Translations under genes and position numbers: made by a program
Shown: in pieces, positions 10,530-20,553 of the stretch
How the letters are laid out: each line of letters begins with the position of its first letter
Numbering within the stretch: the first letter of the stretch is position 1
Assembly: GCA_018806915.1 (NCBI GenBank)
Contig: JAGKQI010000050.1
Coordinates: 62,001-126,000, forward strand
From: Phytophthora colocasiae
Taxonomy: Eukaryota > Oomycota > Peronosporomycetes > Peronosporales > Peronosporaceae
Reading direction: 5' to 3'
Length of the DNA stretch: 64,000 nt
Notes under the pieces: model-generated
The model's database searches: none
What the model saw: the letters and a program-made list of their open reading frames with translations, nothing else
What the model was told of the DNA's origin: nothing

Positions 10530-11112
10530 AGAAAAACTCGCTCCAGCAATGGATCACTGTGATCGAATGTTCCATCCACGACACTCCAACAACCCACACG
10601 AATCAAAGATGCTCGCAATTGCACAGCATAGAGATCAAAACTCCCTTTCATTTTAGGCACATTATCCATTTTTATTGGTGTCGTCGGCAATCCAGCTCGA
10701 GGAAATCCAAATCCTGTAAAGCCTGCTTGTCCACTTGGATTTGCACCAAAATTGAAGCCACCAGAACTATAGCACGCTCCACTAAAGTTTGGTAAGTTCG
10801 GTACACTAGGACCCACAGAAAACCCGGAGTTTGATACACCACCAGCATTTCCAGATCCAATACCACTTCCACTACACGCTGACAAGACAGGTGCCACTCC
10901 ACTACTCGGTAATCCAGTTGAACCACCAGCACTAGCTGCATACCCGCAGGAACAACACTAGTAGCTGTGTTCATCACAGAAGTTCCAGTAGAAAGCAAAG
11001 TAGGAGCCACCGACAACGGAATTGTGGTTACAGACGACTGAATCGACACAACTTGTCCAACTGACGATACTCCACACGTACTTGCATCAGTGGTAGAGTT
11101 CAGACCATCCAT
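10530..11112 (-). pseudogene. Copia-1 gag N-terminal region, frameshifted
   Basis: An ATG at 11112 opens a Ser/Thr/Val-rich frame (MDGLNSTTDA start). Around 10935-10940 the sense shifts by one base into a Gly/Ser-rich frame that contains the capsid opening (KMKGSFDLYAVQLRASL). That frame stops at 10526-10528, while the downstream gag-pol frame is already open and continues through SVRDNVAREAIL, so a second one-base shift lies near the T-run at about 10540. Without these two shifts gag and pol would be one reading frame. Confidence 0.75.
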
Positions 11113-11160
11113 CGTTCTTCTTCAGAGGTTCACAAGTGTTCGCTACAAAGCCCCACAGTC

Positions 11161-11174
11161 TTGGGCTCATAACC
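11161..11174 (-). other. Copia-1 primer-binding site, initiator-tRNA anticodon-arm type
   Basis: Directly after the 5' LTR the element strand reads GGTTATGAGCCCAA. This is complementary to the anticodon stem-loop of initiator methionine tRNA (GGGCTCATAACC type), not to a tRNA 3' end, as in Drosophila copia, which primes with a 5' half of tRNA-iMet. The same 14 bases follow the 5' LTR of Copia-2 at 31288. Confidence 0.75.
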
Positions 11175-11437
11175 TGAGGGCACACACGCAGTAGAATGGA
11201 GTGCTGTAGCACACTTGGAGTTGATGGTAGAGCAGAGCAAGACACGAGAACAACAGGATGTCCACGAAAAGATTGGGATTGAGGAGGAAACCTTGCGGAA
11301 AAAAACCCCTCTAGCTTAGACTATGCTAGTACTAGTCTCAGTATAGACGTGAGTCAATCCATCTAATGGTAGCATCATTTCAGGTCACACTTGGCACTGT
11401 AAAACAGCAGAGATCGACACCACTGCAATCTCTGACA
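11175..11437 (-). repeat. Copia-1 5' LTR
   Basis: 263 bp, matching 5697-5959 with a few substitutions. On the element strand it begins TGTCAGAG and ends CCCTCA. Confidence 0.9.
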
Positions 11438-11664
11438 GAGAGGTGGCTGGAAGTTGTCTGAGAGACTCACTCGGTTCTTCATTTCCACTAAGCAAAGCGA
11501 GAAATGATGATACTGAAGACACTTGCAGCCTTAAATAGATACAAAAGCATCAATACTAAACCAGACACACCGAAATTACTACATGTACGATAGAATCTGT
11601 TTAAGAAATCTCCTCTTTTTAAATTATTTAAACAAATTGAATAATATTATCAATGTTAACTTTA
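11438..11664. other. No gene seen; short similarity to the 3' flank of membrane gene B
   Basis: Holds no convincing coding sequence. The stretch CTCGGTTCTTCATTT followed by a GCCTTAAAT block near 11470-11540 recurs near 20434-20470, beside membrane gene B. Confidence 0.4.
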
Positions 11665-11830
11665 AGGCCATCTCTTCCTCTGGATATCTGTGATCTTGCA
11701 AATGACTCTAGTTCATAATGGTAAGTTTAGTTGTTGCGATGTTCCTAATATTGATGAGAAGTCTGAACGGTTTTGTTTGTAGACGTTGATGTGGAAGCCC
11801 CGTTTAAATTGGAATGTTCCCGTTTGATTT
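11665..11830 (+). pseudogene. 3'-end fragment of membrane-protein family (closest to copy B)
   Basis: Almost identical, base by base, to the end of the gene at 20554-22076: the last membrane helix, the VHNG codons, the GTAAGT donor, the intron, and the terminal exon (GTAG acceptor, then VDVEAPFK). The stop that ends copy B's terminal exon is changed here. The 5' part of the gene is absent and the strand is opposite to copy B. Confidence 0.8.
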
Positions 11831-12140
11831 ATAGGGTATCCGAAAAGTCAAGGTAGATTTTTTGATTGCGAGTTAGACTTAATGTATTACCGTGCAGAAC
11901 TCCTCGTAGATTTGACCTCAGTGTCAATCTGGAGAGATCGCTTTCGTCGTAATACAGCATATACATACAATCATAATACACTGTTTTTCTACATGTACGC
12001 TCACTTCCTATCGTCTGTAAGCAAGGTGTTAACAGGTCGCCAGCACAGCTCATGATAATACAGTAGATGGATGTGGCGATAAAAGTCTCTACGTATCCTC
12101 TTCGACGTAGGAAAATTATTCACAACAGGGATCGGGAACC
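11831..12140. other. AT-rich interval, no gene seen
   Basis: Short open frames on both strands lack any recognisable motif or codon pattern. Confidence 0.4.
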
Positions 12141-12153
12141 ATTCACTGGCACT

Positions 12154-12170
12154 TCAGTCCGCAACTTGCC
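12154..12170 (+). promoter_or_regulatory. Oomycete-type initiator upstream of the 12.2-kb RXLR copy
   Basis: TCAGTCC followed by GCAACTTGCC resembles the oomycete Inr plus flanking-promoter-region layout. Its A lies 51 nt upstream of the ATG, the same distance as in the two other RXLR copies. Confidence 0.6.
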
Positions 12171-12206
12171 GTTCACCGCTCAAGTCAAATCAAAACCTCG
12201 CCAAAA

Positions 12207-12574
12207 ATGCGCTTCTCCTACCTTCTTCTGGTCGCTGCGGTAGCTCTACCAGCACGGTCGAAGCGGATGCTGGAACGAGGTCACTCCGAGCACAAAAGAC
12301 GAACCACAACAAGGCTCAAGACGAGGAGCGTGCATTCAGATACACTTTCGACTTCAACGTATTTGATGATATGTTTAGCCACCTGCCAAAGCAATTTCAG
12401 CGCATGCGCACTGAGCCTTCCTACCTCAACCAGATATTCAAGGGTTGGAAAAAGGGAATGATGTCGCCGGAAGTGGCGGTGGAGTACATGAGGCGTGAGG
12501 GGTTGAGCCAGAAGGCTATTGACCAGTTTGAGGACGCGTTCCGATCGTACCTAATCCATAAGCGGGGAAAATAA
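12207..12574 (+). pseudogene. RXLR effector paralogue with a frameshift after the signal peptide
   Basis: Starts MRFSYLLLVAA, as in the intact paralogues at 16.7 and 23.5 kb. A small deletion after about 16 codons, at the end of the signal peptide, changes frame. The downstream frame still holds the RSLR and DEER motifs and the whole C-terminal effector domain, ending in TAA at 12572-12574. As written, translation gives an unrelated Arg-rich peptide that stops early, so the effector would not be secreted or made. Its promoter-like block is retained, so the break may be recent. Confidence 0.82.
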
Positions 12575-12675
12575 GGAGGTGATACAACAGGCGCTATCGA
12601 TTCAAAAACGTCATACAACCACTTTACTTGAATGGAGCGTTCTACTAAGATCATTAAACCTTAAATAAAATGAAC

Positions 12676-13080
12676 GAGTGGCAGATAGCTACAGTACTTA
12701 CCGTTATGTGCCAGTGTTATCTGTAGAATCCATGTCCCCATTAGAGTCTACAATACAAACGCGAGCTGATAAAGTGGAGAAACCCGAATTTCCGTTTAGC
12801 AGGATATTCAGACCACGAACTCGACCAGAGTGGTACATCATAAAGTTGATCTTCATGCTTGCGAATTTCTCGGCGTGTGTGTGTGTGGGGGGGGGTTATA
12901 AGCTGCTGTCGGGAGGTGATACAGGCAAGTGAGGCAAAACGGATCACACACTCGACGAACTCGGCCATAACAACATATTCAGAGTGGAAAAGCGTCTGCA
13001 GAGCTTCTTGAGCGTCAGTTATTGCAGAACTGTGGTCAATAGGAGCTGATACTGTAGGTCTTGTGCTGGAGCGAACAATA
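12676..13080 (-). pseudogene. C-terminal fragment of membrane-protein family
   Basis: On the minus strand the EYVVMAEFVEC-like block, last helices, the LAHNG-like end and the GTAAGT donor (about 12700) can be followed, with stops and shifts. The fragment contains a GT/G-rich expansion (12873-12894, ending in ten Gs). It lies tail to tail with the RXLR pseudogene. Confidence 0.7.
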
Positions 13081-13222
13081 CCTCAAAATTCGCACGGGTT
13101 AACGTTCTGTTTGATATTGCGGGTAGTACTTGAATGAACAGGTTTGGACTAGGAAACGCAACATGGACTCTGTAGGGTGTACTATCGATAAGTCGAACTC
13201 ACTGTGATGAAGTTCAGATCGT

Positions 13223-13390
13223 CCGGAAGACACTTATCCAGGATGCTTTTCGATATGCCAACAAACCAAATGCACCATCTGTTCCAATTCGTGTTCGTGC
13301 GCCTATGCAACTCCCTCTGTCTGTTGAAAGTACCGATTTATCAGCAGCCTTGTCCGCGGCAAGCGCCGTAACGCTGGCGAATCGACCTTT
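13223..13390 (+). pseudogene. Linker-region fragment of membrane-protein family, inverted relative to neighbour
   Basis: The plus strand reads PSVPIRVRAPMQLPLSVEST, closely matching the linker of gene B (SPVPIRVHSPVSLPLSIEST). It should lie next to the C-terminal fragment at 12676-13080 but is on the opposite strand, so an inversion separates them. Confidence 0.75.
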
Positions 13391-14290
13391 TCAGCTTCTC
13401 GAGTGGAATTGAAACAAGTGGAGGATTCGTTGTCTCTCTGAACTGAAGCCATGAACCCACTTTGAAATCCCCCAAACCATTCGAAGCTTCACGTCGTGGA
13501 CAAACATCGTCACAGTCCAACGTACTCCGATGGCGTCTTGCGGATAAAGATTTGAGACAAGCTCCTATTTGGCGCGTACCGACGTTGCCGACCGAGTGTA
13601 ACACGTTCGGGTAGCGGCAAAGTCCCTGGAATAGCTGAGTAGCTGGAGATACTGCGTCATTCTCAAGTCAAAATTTCGTCGTAATACGAGAACTCGTAAT
13701 GCCGATCCAATGCTAGATTCTTGGGTAAGATTTCATGAAAGTATATGCCCTATGTTGCGTGGAAACAGAATTCATGTGTTTTAGTAGTCCACCAGATCTG
13801 TGGTAACTTGGTACACAGTTGTCGACACATCGCTGCCAGAAAAACACGACCGTCCCTACAGAATTGACGAATACGCTGCCGTTCCAGAATGTAGAGAGAT
13901 ATTCTATTACTGAAAACCGATTGATGTCAATGTGTCTTGAGCATAACGCTACAGCTCTCCGCCAGAACTTCTAATTTGAATTCCTGGGACAAATGGTGAG
14001 CTTGTAGTCATGTCACGTGCCAATCGGTTTCTTTTTCGGGCTACTTTCTACGGGGACCATGAAATGCAGAAGATATACTCCATCAAATTGGGCTGAAAAG
14101 CACCGTCCCCTGAACAGCTTGTAGAATAAGGGGTGCTTGCTTTGGTGGTCAGTTATTTGGATGAGAATCAAGTCGAAACTACAGCTGTGAAATTTTCTGG
14201 TATGGATTGGTTGGACTTGATAACCCTCTTTCCTTATGGAGTTGGTGATTTGTCATGCGAGTAAACCTTAGGCGACATATTCCGCTAAGA
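13391..14290. other. No gene seen
   Basis: About 900 bases without a convincing coding frame. A block near 13476-13510 (CATTCGAAGCTTCACGTCGTGG) resembles 20161-20187, so part is likely a rearranged flank of the membrane-gene copies. Confidence 0.35.
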
Positions 14291-14430
14291 TATTAAGGAA
14301 TGGGTTTCGATCCTCCCAAACCAAGAAACTTACCCGAACCAATTGACTGAATATGGACTCCCCGGCTGTAAACTAAGACGTAAGTAGAGGTAGCGAAACA
14401 TAAAGTAGTTAATCAACTTCTTCTTCCACT
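14291..14430 (+). mobile_element. LINE 3' end remnant
   Basis: Closely matches 23323-23480: the GAATGGGTTTCGATCCTCCC block through to the tail GTTAATCAACTTCTTCTTCC. Only the terminal non-coding region remains. Confidence 0.75.
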
Positions 14431-14480
14431 AAGATAGACATTGAACAATAAAGAACACGCTGGATAATGTCTACTTTGAA

Positions 14481-14545
14481 GGAAATAAATAAGTTGTTAA
14501 ACAGTTATCGGACTTCTCGTTTTGCTAACTAAAACTTAAAAGATA
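14481..14545 (-). mobile_element. LINE/SINE 3' tail remnant
   Basis: On the minus strand TTAGTTAGCAAAACGAGAAG leads to a tail like that at 30855-30945. No coding part is attached. Confidence 0.55.
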
Positions 14546-14959
14546 TCAAAACTGGAAATCACTTGGCCAATTCGCCATTACATACGAGGAATCAAATTCG
14601 ATGTTCAGGAGGAGGTAAAACTTCAGCAGTTGGTGGTTCCAAACCAAGTTGTCGAAAGATTTCGACGACTATGGCCAATAATTTCATTAACGTCTGCTTT
14701 TGTTTTGATGCATTTCTCTTTACTCGTTTTCAGTCAGAGATAGTCAAGCTGGTGAAGGTCAGTAGCTATTCGGGCGATCTCCATTGCTGAAGCTTTGTAT
14801 GTTGGCAGCAACCGGATGAATTTCCAGCAAAACGATTTCTGTGGAATTTCGAACTTCTATGCTTAAGAAATATAGATTATATTTCAGATATTAAATGTAT
14901 GACAAATTCTCTCTCTATAAGGTTTGGATGATGGAGTAGCTGTATTTGTTGGTGCGTAT

Positions 14960-15830
14960 GTTAATCTTAATCTATTGAGAGGTTACTAGATTTTCCGCAC
15001 AAACGATTGCTTTGAGGACACTGTGACATAATCAAGATTACCTCCGTGTTGCAGGTTTTCCTGTGCAAGCTCGAAATCCAGCTGTAAGGTTGTCCGTGGA
15101 ATTCGTAGTTATTAAAGTACCGATTTCTTCGTTCCATAGGTGCTTCCTGTTTTCGGGATGGCTGTCGCTGCCAGATCCTACAGAGCACACATTTCGGTTC
15201 TTCCGGACTCACGATTGGAGGCAACGAATACATCAAACTTTGCCCAGTTTACTATCGGGGTTCTTACTTCCTGTGGTGCATGATGTAATGCTGCGATTCT
15301 ATTTCGGAGACTTGGATTGTGGGCTCACGATTATATTTCCTGAAATCACTCAACCCGACAATTCAAGAATATGTGCTTGCCACTCGATTGAAACAGTTGA
15401 GCATTGCCTTTCAACATGGCGCCAGACATGGATTCCATGCAAATGTTTCTTTCGATCGTCATTGACTTGGCGATTGTTGCTTTTTCCTGATCCTCGTGAT
15501 ATTCAAAGCACCTGGAGGAGGAGCCAAAAAGTACTTCTTATATTGTAGATAATTCAAACAGCTGTTGTTTTTCATGCGGTTTGGAGACTTCGGAACGACA
15601 TTCATTTCCGTCTCAAACGCCAAATATCGCCAACCTGCAAAATTCCCTCAAGAAGCACTGCCAATTTATCTACCACCACGCGGTTGAACTAGATTGTGAT
15701 CGATCTACTCTGGAGGAGCTAACCCGAAAACTGGGGTTTGAATCAGTCTCTGAAAGACAAACAACATCTGGATTCCGCAGTTTTAGTAATCTTGAGATAG
15801 AATTACACAGATGAGAAATCCGCTAACTAC
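14960..15830 (+). mobile_element. Degraded LINE (non-LTR retrotransposon), C-terminal coding region
   Basis: The frame at 15063-15548 contains the region downstream of RT in LINEs: a Cys/His cluster read as CACHSIETVEHCLSTW, as in the C-terminal zinc ribbon. It continues after a stop as VVFHAVWRLRNDIHF, the same block seen at 19000 and 23160. The RT domain itself is not recognisable here. Several stops; inactive. Confidence 0.65.
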
Positions 15831-15842
15831 ACCTTTTGCCGG

Positions 15843-15990
15843 CCAAAGTGGGCTAATCAGCATCCAATGTGGGCAGGATTAATTTTAGGCGGCTGACAGA
15901 AACCCAAAACAGCCCAAAACTGTTTTTTCACACAATCAAAGTGGGCTAATCATCATTCAAAGCGGGCAAACTACTGGCCATAGGACATAT
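15843..15990 (+). repeat. Two imperfect direct copies of a ~31-bp motif
   Basis: AAAGTGGGCTAATCA followed by a CAAxGxGGGCA block occurs at about 15843 and 15949. No gene is seen around it. Confidence 0.45.
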
Positions 15991-16059
15991 CTTCCTTACG
16001 AATTGCTGCATGCACAAACTTCGACACACTCCGAGGTCACCCTTTCCAGTGCGTTTTGT

Positions 16060-16110
16060 GGATTCTACAGATAACACTGGCACATAACGGTAAGTGCTGT
16101 AGCTGCGTTC
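16060..16110 (+). pseudogene. 3'-end snippet of membrane-protein family
   Basis: GATTCTACAGATAACACTGG through the CATAACG codons to the GTAAGT donor matches the minus-strand snippet at about 12690-12735. It again lies tail to tail with an RXLR fragment. Confidence 0.6.
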
Positions 16111-16212
16111 AGTTTATTTGTGTTTGAAGTTTAAAAGTTTTCGTAGAAATCGATCTCAACGCTCCATTCAAGTAAAGTGGCTGTAGATTCCAGCTCGTGT
16201 TGTATCCTCTTC

Positions 16213-16347
16213 TTAATTTCCCCGCATGTGGATTAGGTACTTTTCGAATGCGTCCTCAAACTGTTTAATGGCCTTCTCACTCAATCCGTCTCTCCTCATA
16301 AAGGCCATAACATCATCCAGCGTGCTCATTCCTGATTTCCAGTTGAA
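16213..16347 (-). pseudogene. RXLR effector paralogue, C-terminal fragment
   Basis: Minus-strand codons match the last 45 or so residues of the RXLR genes (GLSEKAIKQFEDAF core) and end in TAA at 16213. The signal peptide, RSLR and EER parts are missing. The 3' flank at 16140-16200 matches the 3' flank of the 12.2-kb copy, so a larger unit was duplicated. Confidence 0.75.
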
Positions 16348-16544
16348 GGTGGTGGTAAGTGATGCACTGACCATTCCATCATATCGACATACTGTATCAA
16401 TAACCTCTCAAAAGTTTTCGAAAATTCGATAGCAAAGTTCATTCATTCAACTGACGAGTTATTAAGAAACAAAAAATGTAGTGGAGACTCAAATTGGGAC
16501 ATTGTCATCTCGTCCTGTGGATGTCGACGGTTTTACACATACTA

Positions 16545-16595
16545 ACTAGTCACTGGTGTATAACGGTAAGTAGTCTAGTTTTCCAATCGCTCTAA
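16545..16595 (+). pseudogene. 3'-end snippet of membrane-protein family
   Basis: CACTGGTGTATAACGGTAAG resembles the donor-site end seen at 16090 and 12700. Too short to say more. Confidence 0.45.
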
Positions 16596-16686
16596 TCAAC
16601 GTGTTGTGGGTTTCGTAGGGTCGATTTCAACGTTTCATTCAAGTAAATCTGTTGTATCAACATTTCGGGGGTTAACTTCCAAAACC

Positions 16687-17067
16687 TTATTTCCCCTTAG
16701 CTAGCTTGTGGGAAATGTACGACTTGAACGCGCTCTCAAACTGTTTAATGGCCTTCTGGCTCAACCCCTGGGACTTCATGTACTTCACCGCCTCTTCCGG
16801 CGTGCCCATGCCCGACCTCCAGTTCCTGAACGTCTGACGGAGGTACGAAGGTTGAGTGCGCATGCGCTGAAATTGCTCCGGTAGCCCGTTAAAGAGATCA
16901 TCCCACGTGCTGAACTTGAAACTGTAGCTGAATGCTCGTTCCTCGTCTTGGGTCTTCTTGTGCGTCTTGTGTGCTCGGAGCGACCTAGTTCCAGCATCCG
17001 CTTCTATCGCGTTAACAGGGGCCAGAAGGGCTGCTGCAGCCACCAGAAGAAGGTAGGAAAAGCGCAT
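16687..17067 (-). CDS. RXLR-dEER effector candidate
   Basis: 126 residues, intronless. A hydrophobic signal peptide (about residues 1-20, starting MRFSYLLL) is followed by RSLR at about residue 29 and, after a short Lys/His/Thr-rich stretch, by DEER. This is the RXLR-dEER layout of Phytophthora effectors, which are secreted and act inside plant cells, commonly on immunity. The C-terminal ~80 residues are helical, with FxxLPEQFQRM and GLSQKAIKQF blocks; no named effector is recognised and the host target is unknown. The ATG at 17067 is chosen because the signal peptide starts there; the open frame upstream to 17316 adds 83 residues with no signal. Length is typical for small RXLR proteins. An initiator-like block lies 51 nt upstream. 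Intact. Confidence 0.88.
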   Translation of the reverse strand: MRFSYLLLVAAAALLAPVNAIEADAGTRSLRAHKTHKKTQDEERAFSYSFKFSTWDDLFNGLPEQFQRMRTQPSYLRQTFRNWRSGMGTPEEAVKYMKSQGLSQKAIKQFESAFKSYISHKLAKGK

Positions 17068-17103
17068 TTTCGAAGAGATTTTGATTTGTCTTGAGCGGTG
17101 AAC

Positions 17104-17120
17104 GGTGAATTGCGGACTGA
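17104..17120 (-). promoter_or_regulatory. Oomycete-type initiator of the 16.7-kb RXLR gene
   Basis: On the minus strand TCAGTCCGCAATTCACC; the A of TCA is 51 nt upstream of the ATG. Confidence 0.65.
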
Positions 17121-17339
17121 ACTGCCGAGTGAATGGTGCTCGAGCTGTGTTGGGGAGAGCTTTCCTGTTGTTGCAACACTTCTTCACCCTGAAGAAAAAA
17201 AGACAAGCTGGCTGGTTGTCGCCACGTGCATGGATCATGTGCTGTGCTGGAGCCACTTCAATCGTCATCCCAATTTTGGCTTGGGCTAACTTGGCAGTAC
17301 ATTTAATGTACAGCACTATGTAAACTATACTTCAAAGAA

Positions 17340-18000
17340 CACGTTTTGACTCACCTCAAATGACCAGGTTACAATCTTACGTCAGTTGCGCCACGTTTAT
17401 CACCGTTAGCTGGGCGAATAGAGAGTTTAAGCAATACCCAGACTTTTATTGGCATACTGTACATGTATATACGAAATGCTTGGTATTCTATAGTAACTTG
17501 CAGTGATCTTCGTCGTACAGTAATACTTAATGTACAGTAAGCGTCCTGTGCAGTTAAGTTCGACACATCGTACCATCGATCGCCCATCCCACACGTATTC
17601 ATTGAAGAATAGCAACCAGATCCCAGTGAGCGTAACGGGTTCGACGATTGCCAATTAGTACACGTCGCTGTCTATGTCGTTCGCTTGCGGAAAGAACAAG
17701 ATGAGAAATCGTCATTGGCCAACGTCAGTGGTCTTTTTCACCATGGTTTGCTCTGAAGTACATCCAATTCTGGGTTCCAAAATCAACCCACACGACATTT
17801 AGGACTTGCTGTACTCATATCAAATGAGAGGAGCGGAGAGTAGCTACCATGATTCATACCAGGATTCAACGAGTTGGCAGTCCCAACTCATTCCCTACTT
17901 CGGTTTTCTTTGCTTATGGAGCTAGCTTTAAAGCTTTAGCCTATGGATTAAATCTGTTAGAATATATTTAGAGACTGCTTAAAGAAATTATCGCCCTACC
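17340..18000. other. No gene seen
   Basis: About 660 bases with only short frames and no recognisable motif. Confidence 0.4.
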
Positions 18001-18015
18001 TATTCAGATGCTGGT

Positions 18016-18610
18016 GTGATCTACCTAGATTGTTCTGGATCCGGTGCAATGTTAAATCCCGAGAAAAGTAGGACCATCAGCCTTAATAACCATCGAGCGG
18101 CTCCAATTGTTGATCCGATGCGATCTCTACAAATTGGAGATACTGTGAAGTATCTTGAGATTAATGTTGATACATCTACTATGGTGGCAGAAACTCTGGA
18201 TGAAAAATTGATAACTCGTCTTCGACTGTGGAAAGGGAGAGCTCGAACTCTACTGGGGAGACGAATAATTGTACAGGCGATGATTCTATCTCTGTTGTTC
18301 CGGGTGGAGGGCTACAATGCTTCCCCTGTAGTGGAGACAGATAATGAAGACATGGAACAGGACCGAGTGGCCAGAGGAAGTCTCACAGTAGCGCAACAGA
18401 ATTAAGACTTTGCAATGGGCGACGTCATGCCCAATTTGGTGGAGCAAACTGAAGGATTTCCAGGTGCGAGAACCAACGTTGAAGCCAATTGACTCAAGTG
18501 TTTCGACGGGTGTAAGATCTTCGATACGGGGGCCTTTTCCTCCTTCATTAGGAGTACAAACAGACAAAGGTGTTATTTTCATCCCAAATCTCCGGCGGAA
18601 TGACTGGAAT
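18016..18610 (+). mobile_element. LINE reverse-transcriptase C-terminal fragment
   Basis: DTVKYLEINVDT, then RLRLWKGRARTLLGRRIIVQ, matches the thumb region that follows the RT active site of non-LTR elements (KYLGI ... W..R.LSL.GR). The YxDD motif itself is not retained. A near copy follows at 19311-19497, separated by an inverted LINE 3' end. Confidence 0.7.
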
Positions 18611-19305
18611 GTTACACCGTCGTAGTAAATCCACAGAAGAGGAAGAAGAAGTTGATTAACTACTTAGTGGACATTTCGTTTCGCTAGTAATGTAATATCT
18701 ACTTACGACAACTTAATTTACGTCCGTGGGGTCCATATTCAGTCGCTTGGTTCGGGTAAGTTTCTTGGTTTGGGAGGATCGAAACCCATTCCCTGAAGAA
18801 CTGAAATCATTGCCTCGCCTTTCAGCTCCAGGTCTTCGCAACAGATAGAAATGATGGTAGTGTAAATGAAACGAATTTGTCACGCTTTGAGTGCTCCAAT
18901 TTTGTTTCCGTCTCCTTGAAGTGAATCTTGTTGCGTAGCCGCCAAGTAGCATGAAAACCAACTGCTGTGTGAGGAGTTTGTGGTGGTGTTTCCAGTCCGT
19001 ATTGACATCTCGTGACTACGGGAAAAGTAGTAATTGCCAACCTAAGCCGACAGTGAAAATGTTCCTCCATGGCACCCACAGTGACTGCCACATTTCTTGT
19101 AATTTTGAGCACGAGAAGAAGCAGTGTTCCAGCATGCAATCGCTACACACGACTCTCGAACGCACTGCTGAATCGTTGGGTTTAGTGCTTCAGGAAATAT
19201 AGCCGTGACCCAACAATAAGGTGTCCAAAGAACAATCGTCGTGCACCTCTGGAACCAGACATCTCCGTAATCCACTGAAGAAATGTATTGCATTGTGCTC
19301 GCAAT
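18611..19305 (-). mobile_element. LINE 3' end, left arm of an inverted repeat
   Basis: Reverse complement of 22807-23506 with few differences (695 against 700 bp). It contains the Cys/His region (CSDCMLEHCFFSC in the right copy), the FHATWRLRNKIHF block and the GTTAATCAACTTCTTCTTCC tail. Coding frames are broken. The match extends past the tail to GGATTTACTACGACGGTGTAAC-like sequence (18611-18632), so flanking DNA is shared too. Confidence 0.82.
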
Positions 19306-19310
19306 CCCGG

Positions 19311-19497
19311 ATGCGATCTCTACAAATTGGAGATATTGTGAAGTACCTTGGATTCATGTTGATACATCTACCATGGCAGAAACGCTGGATGAAAAATTGA
19401 TAACTCGTCTTCGACTGTGGAAAGGGAGAGCTCGAACTCTATTGGGGAGACGAATAATTGTACAGGCGATGATTCTATCTCTGTTGTTCCGCCTTAG
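19311..19497 (+). mobile_element. LINE reverse-transcriptase fragment, duplicate of 18116-18301
   Basis: Near-identical to 18116-18301 from GATGCGATCTCTACAAATTG through GATTCTATCTCTGTTGTTCC, with several substitutions and a 3-base deletion. Confidence 0.75.
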
Positions 19498-20553
19498 TTA
19501 ATACTAATGCCGCGTTTCACGCGGCTGATTGTATTTTCAGGAGCGATTTCCGGGTTGAGATTGTTTCTCGATGCCGTAGAAACTGACTTCTCTAATGTTG
19601 CACACTCGAACCGCTCATTACCAGGCAATACTTCATGAAGTACTGCGCCAGGTGTAACAGACTATTTAGTAGGTATACTCTTTGGTATCGTGAAGTAAGT
19701 GATTCCATCAGTTTTTTCTGGTAGTCCCGTGATAGGAAGCTGGAATATATATTATTGAGCGTAGCTACACATATTCTTCTAAAATAAAGTAATAGGAAAG
19801 TGATGGTGTGGTGACGTTTCTGGTCCTTGCACACAATCTTTCGACCACCAAACTCCAAATTCACATTCTCCCATTTCGCCGTAACAAATAAATATTTGAC
19901 AATCAAGTCTGCATTGTAACGTTATTTAACGCCGAGGAAAAATATTGAAAGTTCTATCGTTCATTCACTGCCAACGAAGTTCAGTTGCGGAAATCATCCG
20001 AAAAGCTACAGTAGTCTACGCCAGCTTGTCCCTCTTTGACAGGAAACAAGTAGCCAAGCAACTGAATTTCACTGGAGATTACAACAGCGATTAAATTCTT
20101 TTTAGAATTTAGAATTTAGTTTTTTATACCAGCGAGCCAAGTTTGAGATCTCCAAAAAACCATTCGGAGCATCACATCATGGACAACCGGGAGAAGACAG
20201 CGTCGCAGCCATACATATTCCGATCATGCCTTGTAAATCTGGGCTTGAGGGCGGTATTGAGTTTTTTCGTTAGTATTGACAATAGTCTACAACCATTGTT
20301 GGAATCTCCAGTGCTCGCGAGATACATAGTTGGGTTATACCACCAGCTGACCAATCTGGCAGAGAGCCGAAGACATCGTGACAGGGCGCCAAAGCATGGC
20401 GATATGGGACTACTGTTAAATGTTGCATCCCCCACTCGCTCGGTTCTTCATTTACTCGCGGCCTTAAATCGATGCGACACCATAGCTCCACCATACAGTA
20501 TGTATGGTGGAGCTTGACATGGTGCCATCACTGACGATACATTCGTAAATTTC
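19498..20553. other. No confident gene; downstream flank of membrane gene B
   Basis: Open frames at 20143-20517 on both strands overlap and lack recognised motifs. A short inverted repeat (CCATACAGTATGTATGG) is at about 20491-20507. Confidence 0.35.

Larger units (their letters stand above)
5697..11437 (-). mobile_element. Copia-type LTR retrotransposon (copy 1), nearly full length
   Basis: Two 263-bp LTRs (11175-11437 at the 5' side, 5697-5959 at the 3' side) share TG...CA ends and differ at only a few positions, so insertion is fairly recent. Between them lie a primer-binding site, gag, protease, integrase, RT and RNase H in the Copia order, and a polypurine tract. The coding region has two frameshifts in gag and one in-frame TAG between integrase and RT. 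The expected 5-bp target duplication is absent: the right flank begins GAGAG while the left flank is gag sequence ending TCCAG. That absence fits a rearranged left end. Confidence 0.92.

Noticed and set aside
17012..17323. N-terminal extension of the 16.7-kb RXLR protein from 17316, and plus-strand frames opposite it
   Set aside because: The signal peptide begins at 17067 and the initiator block at 17120 leaves no room for the longer start.
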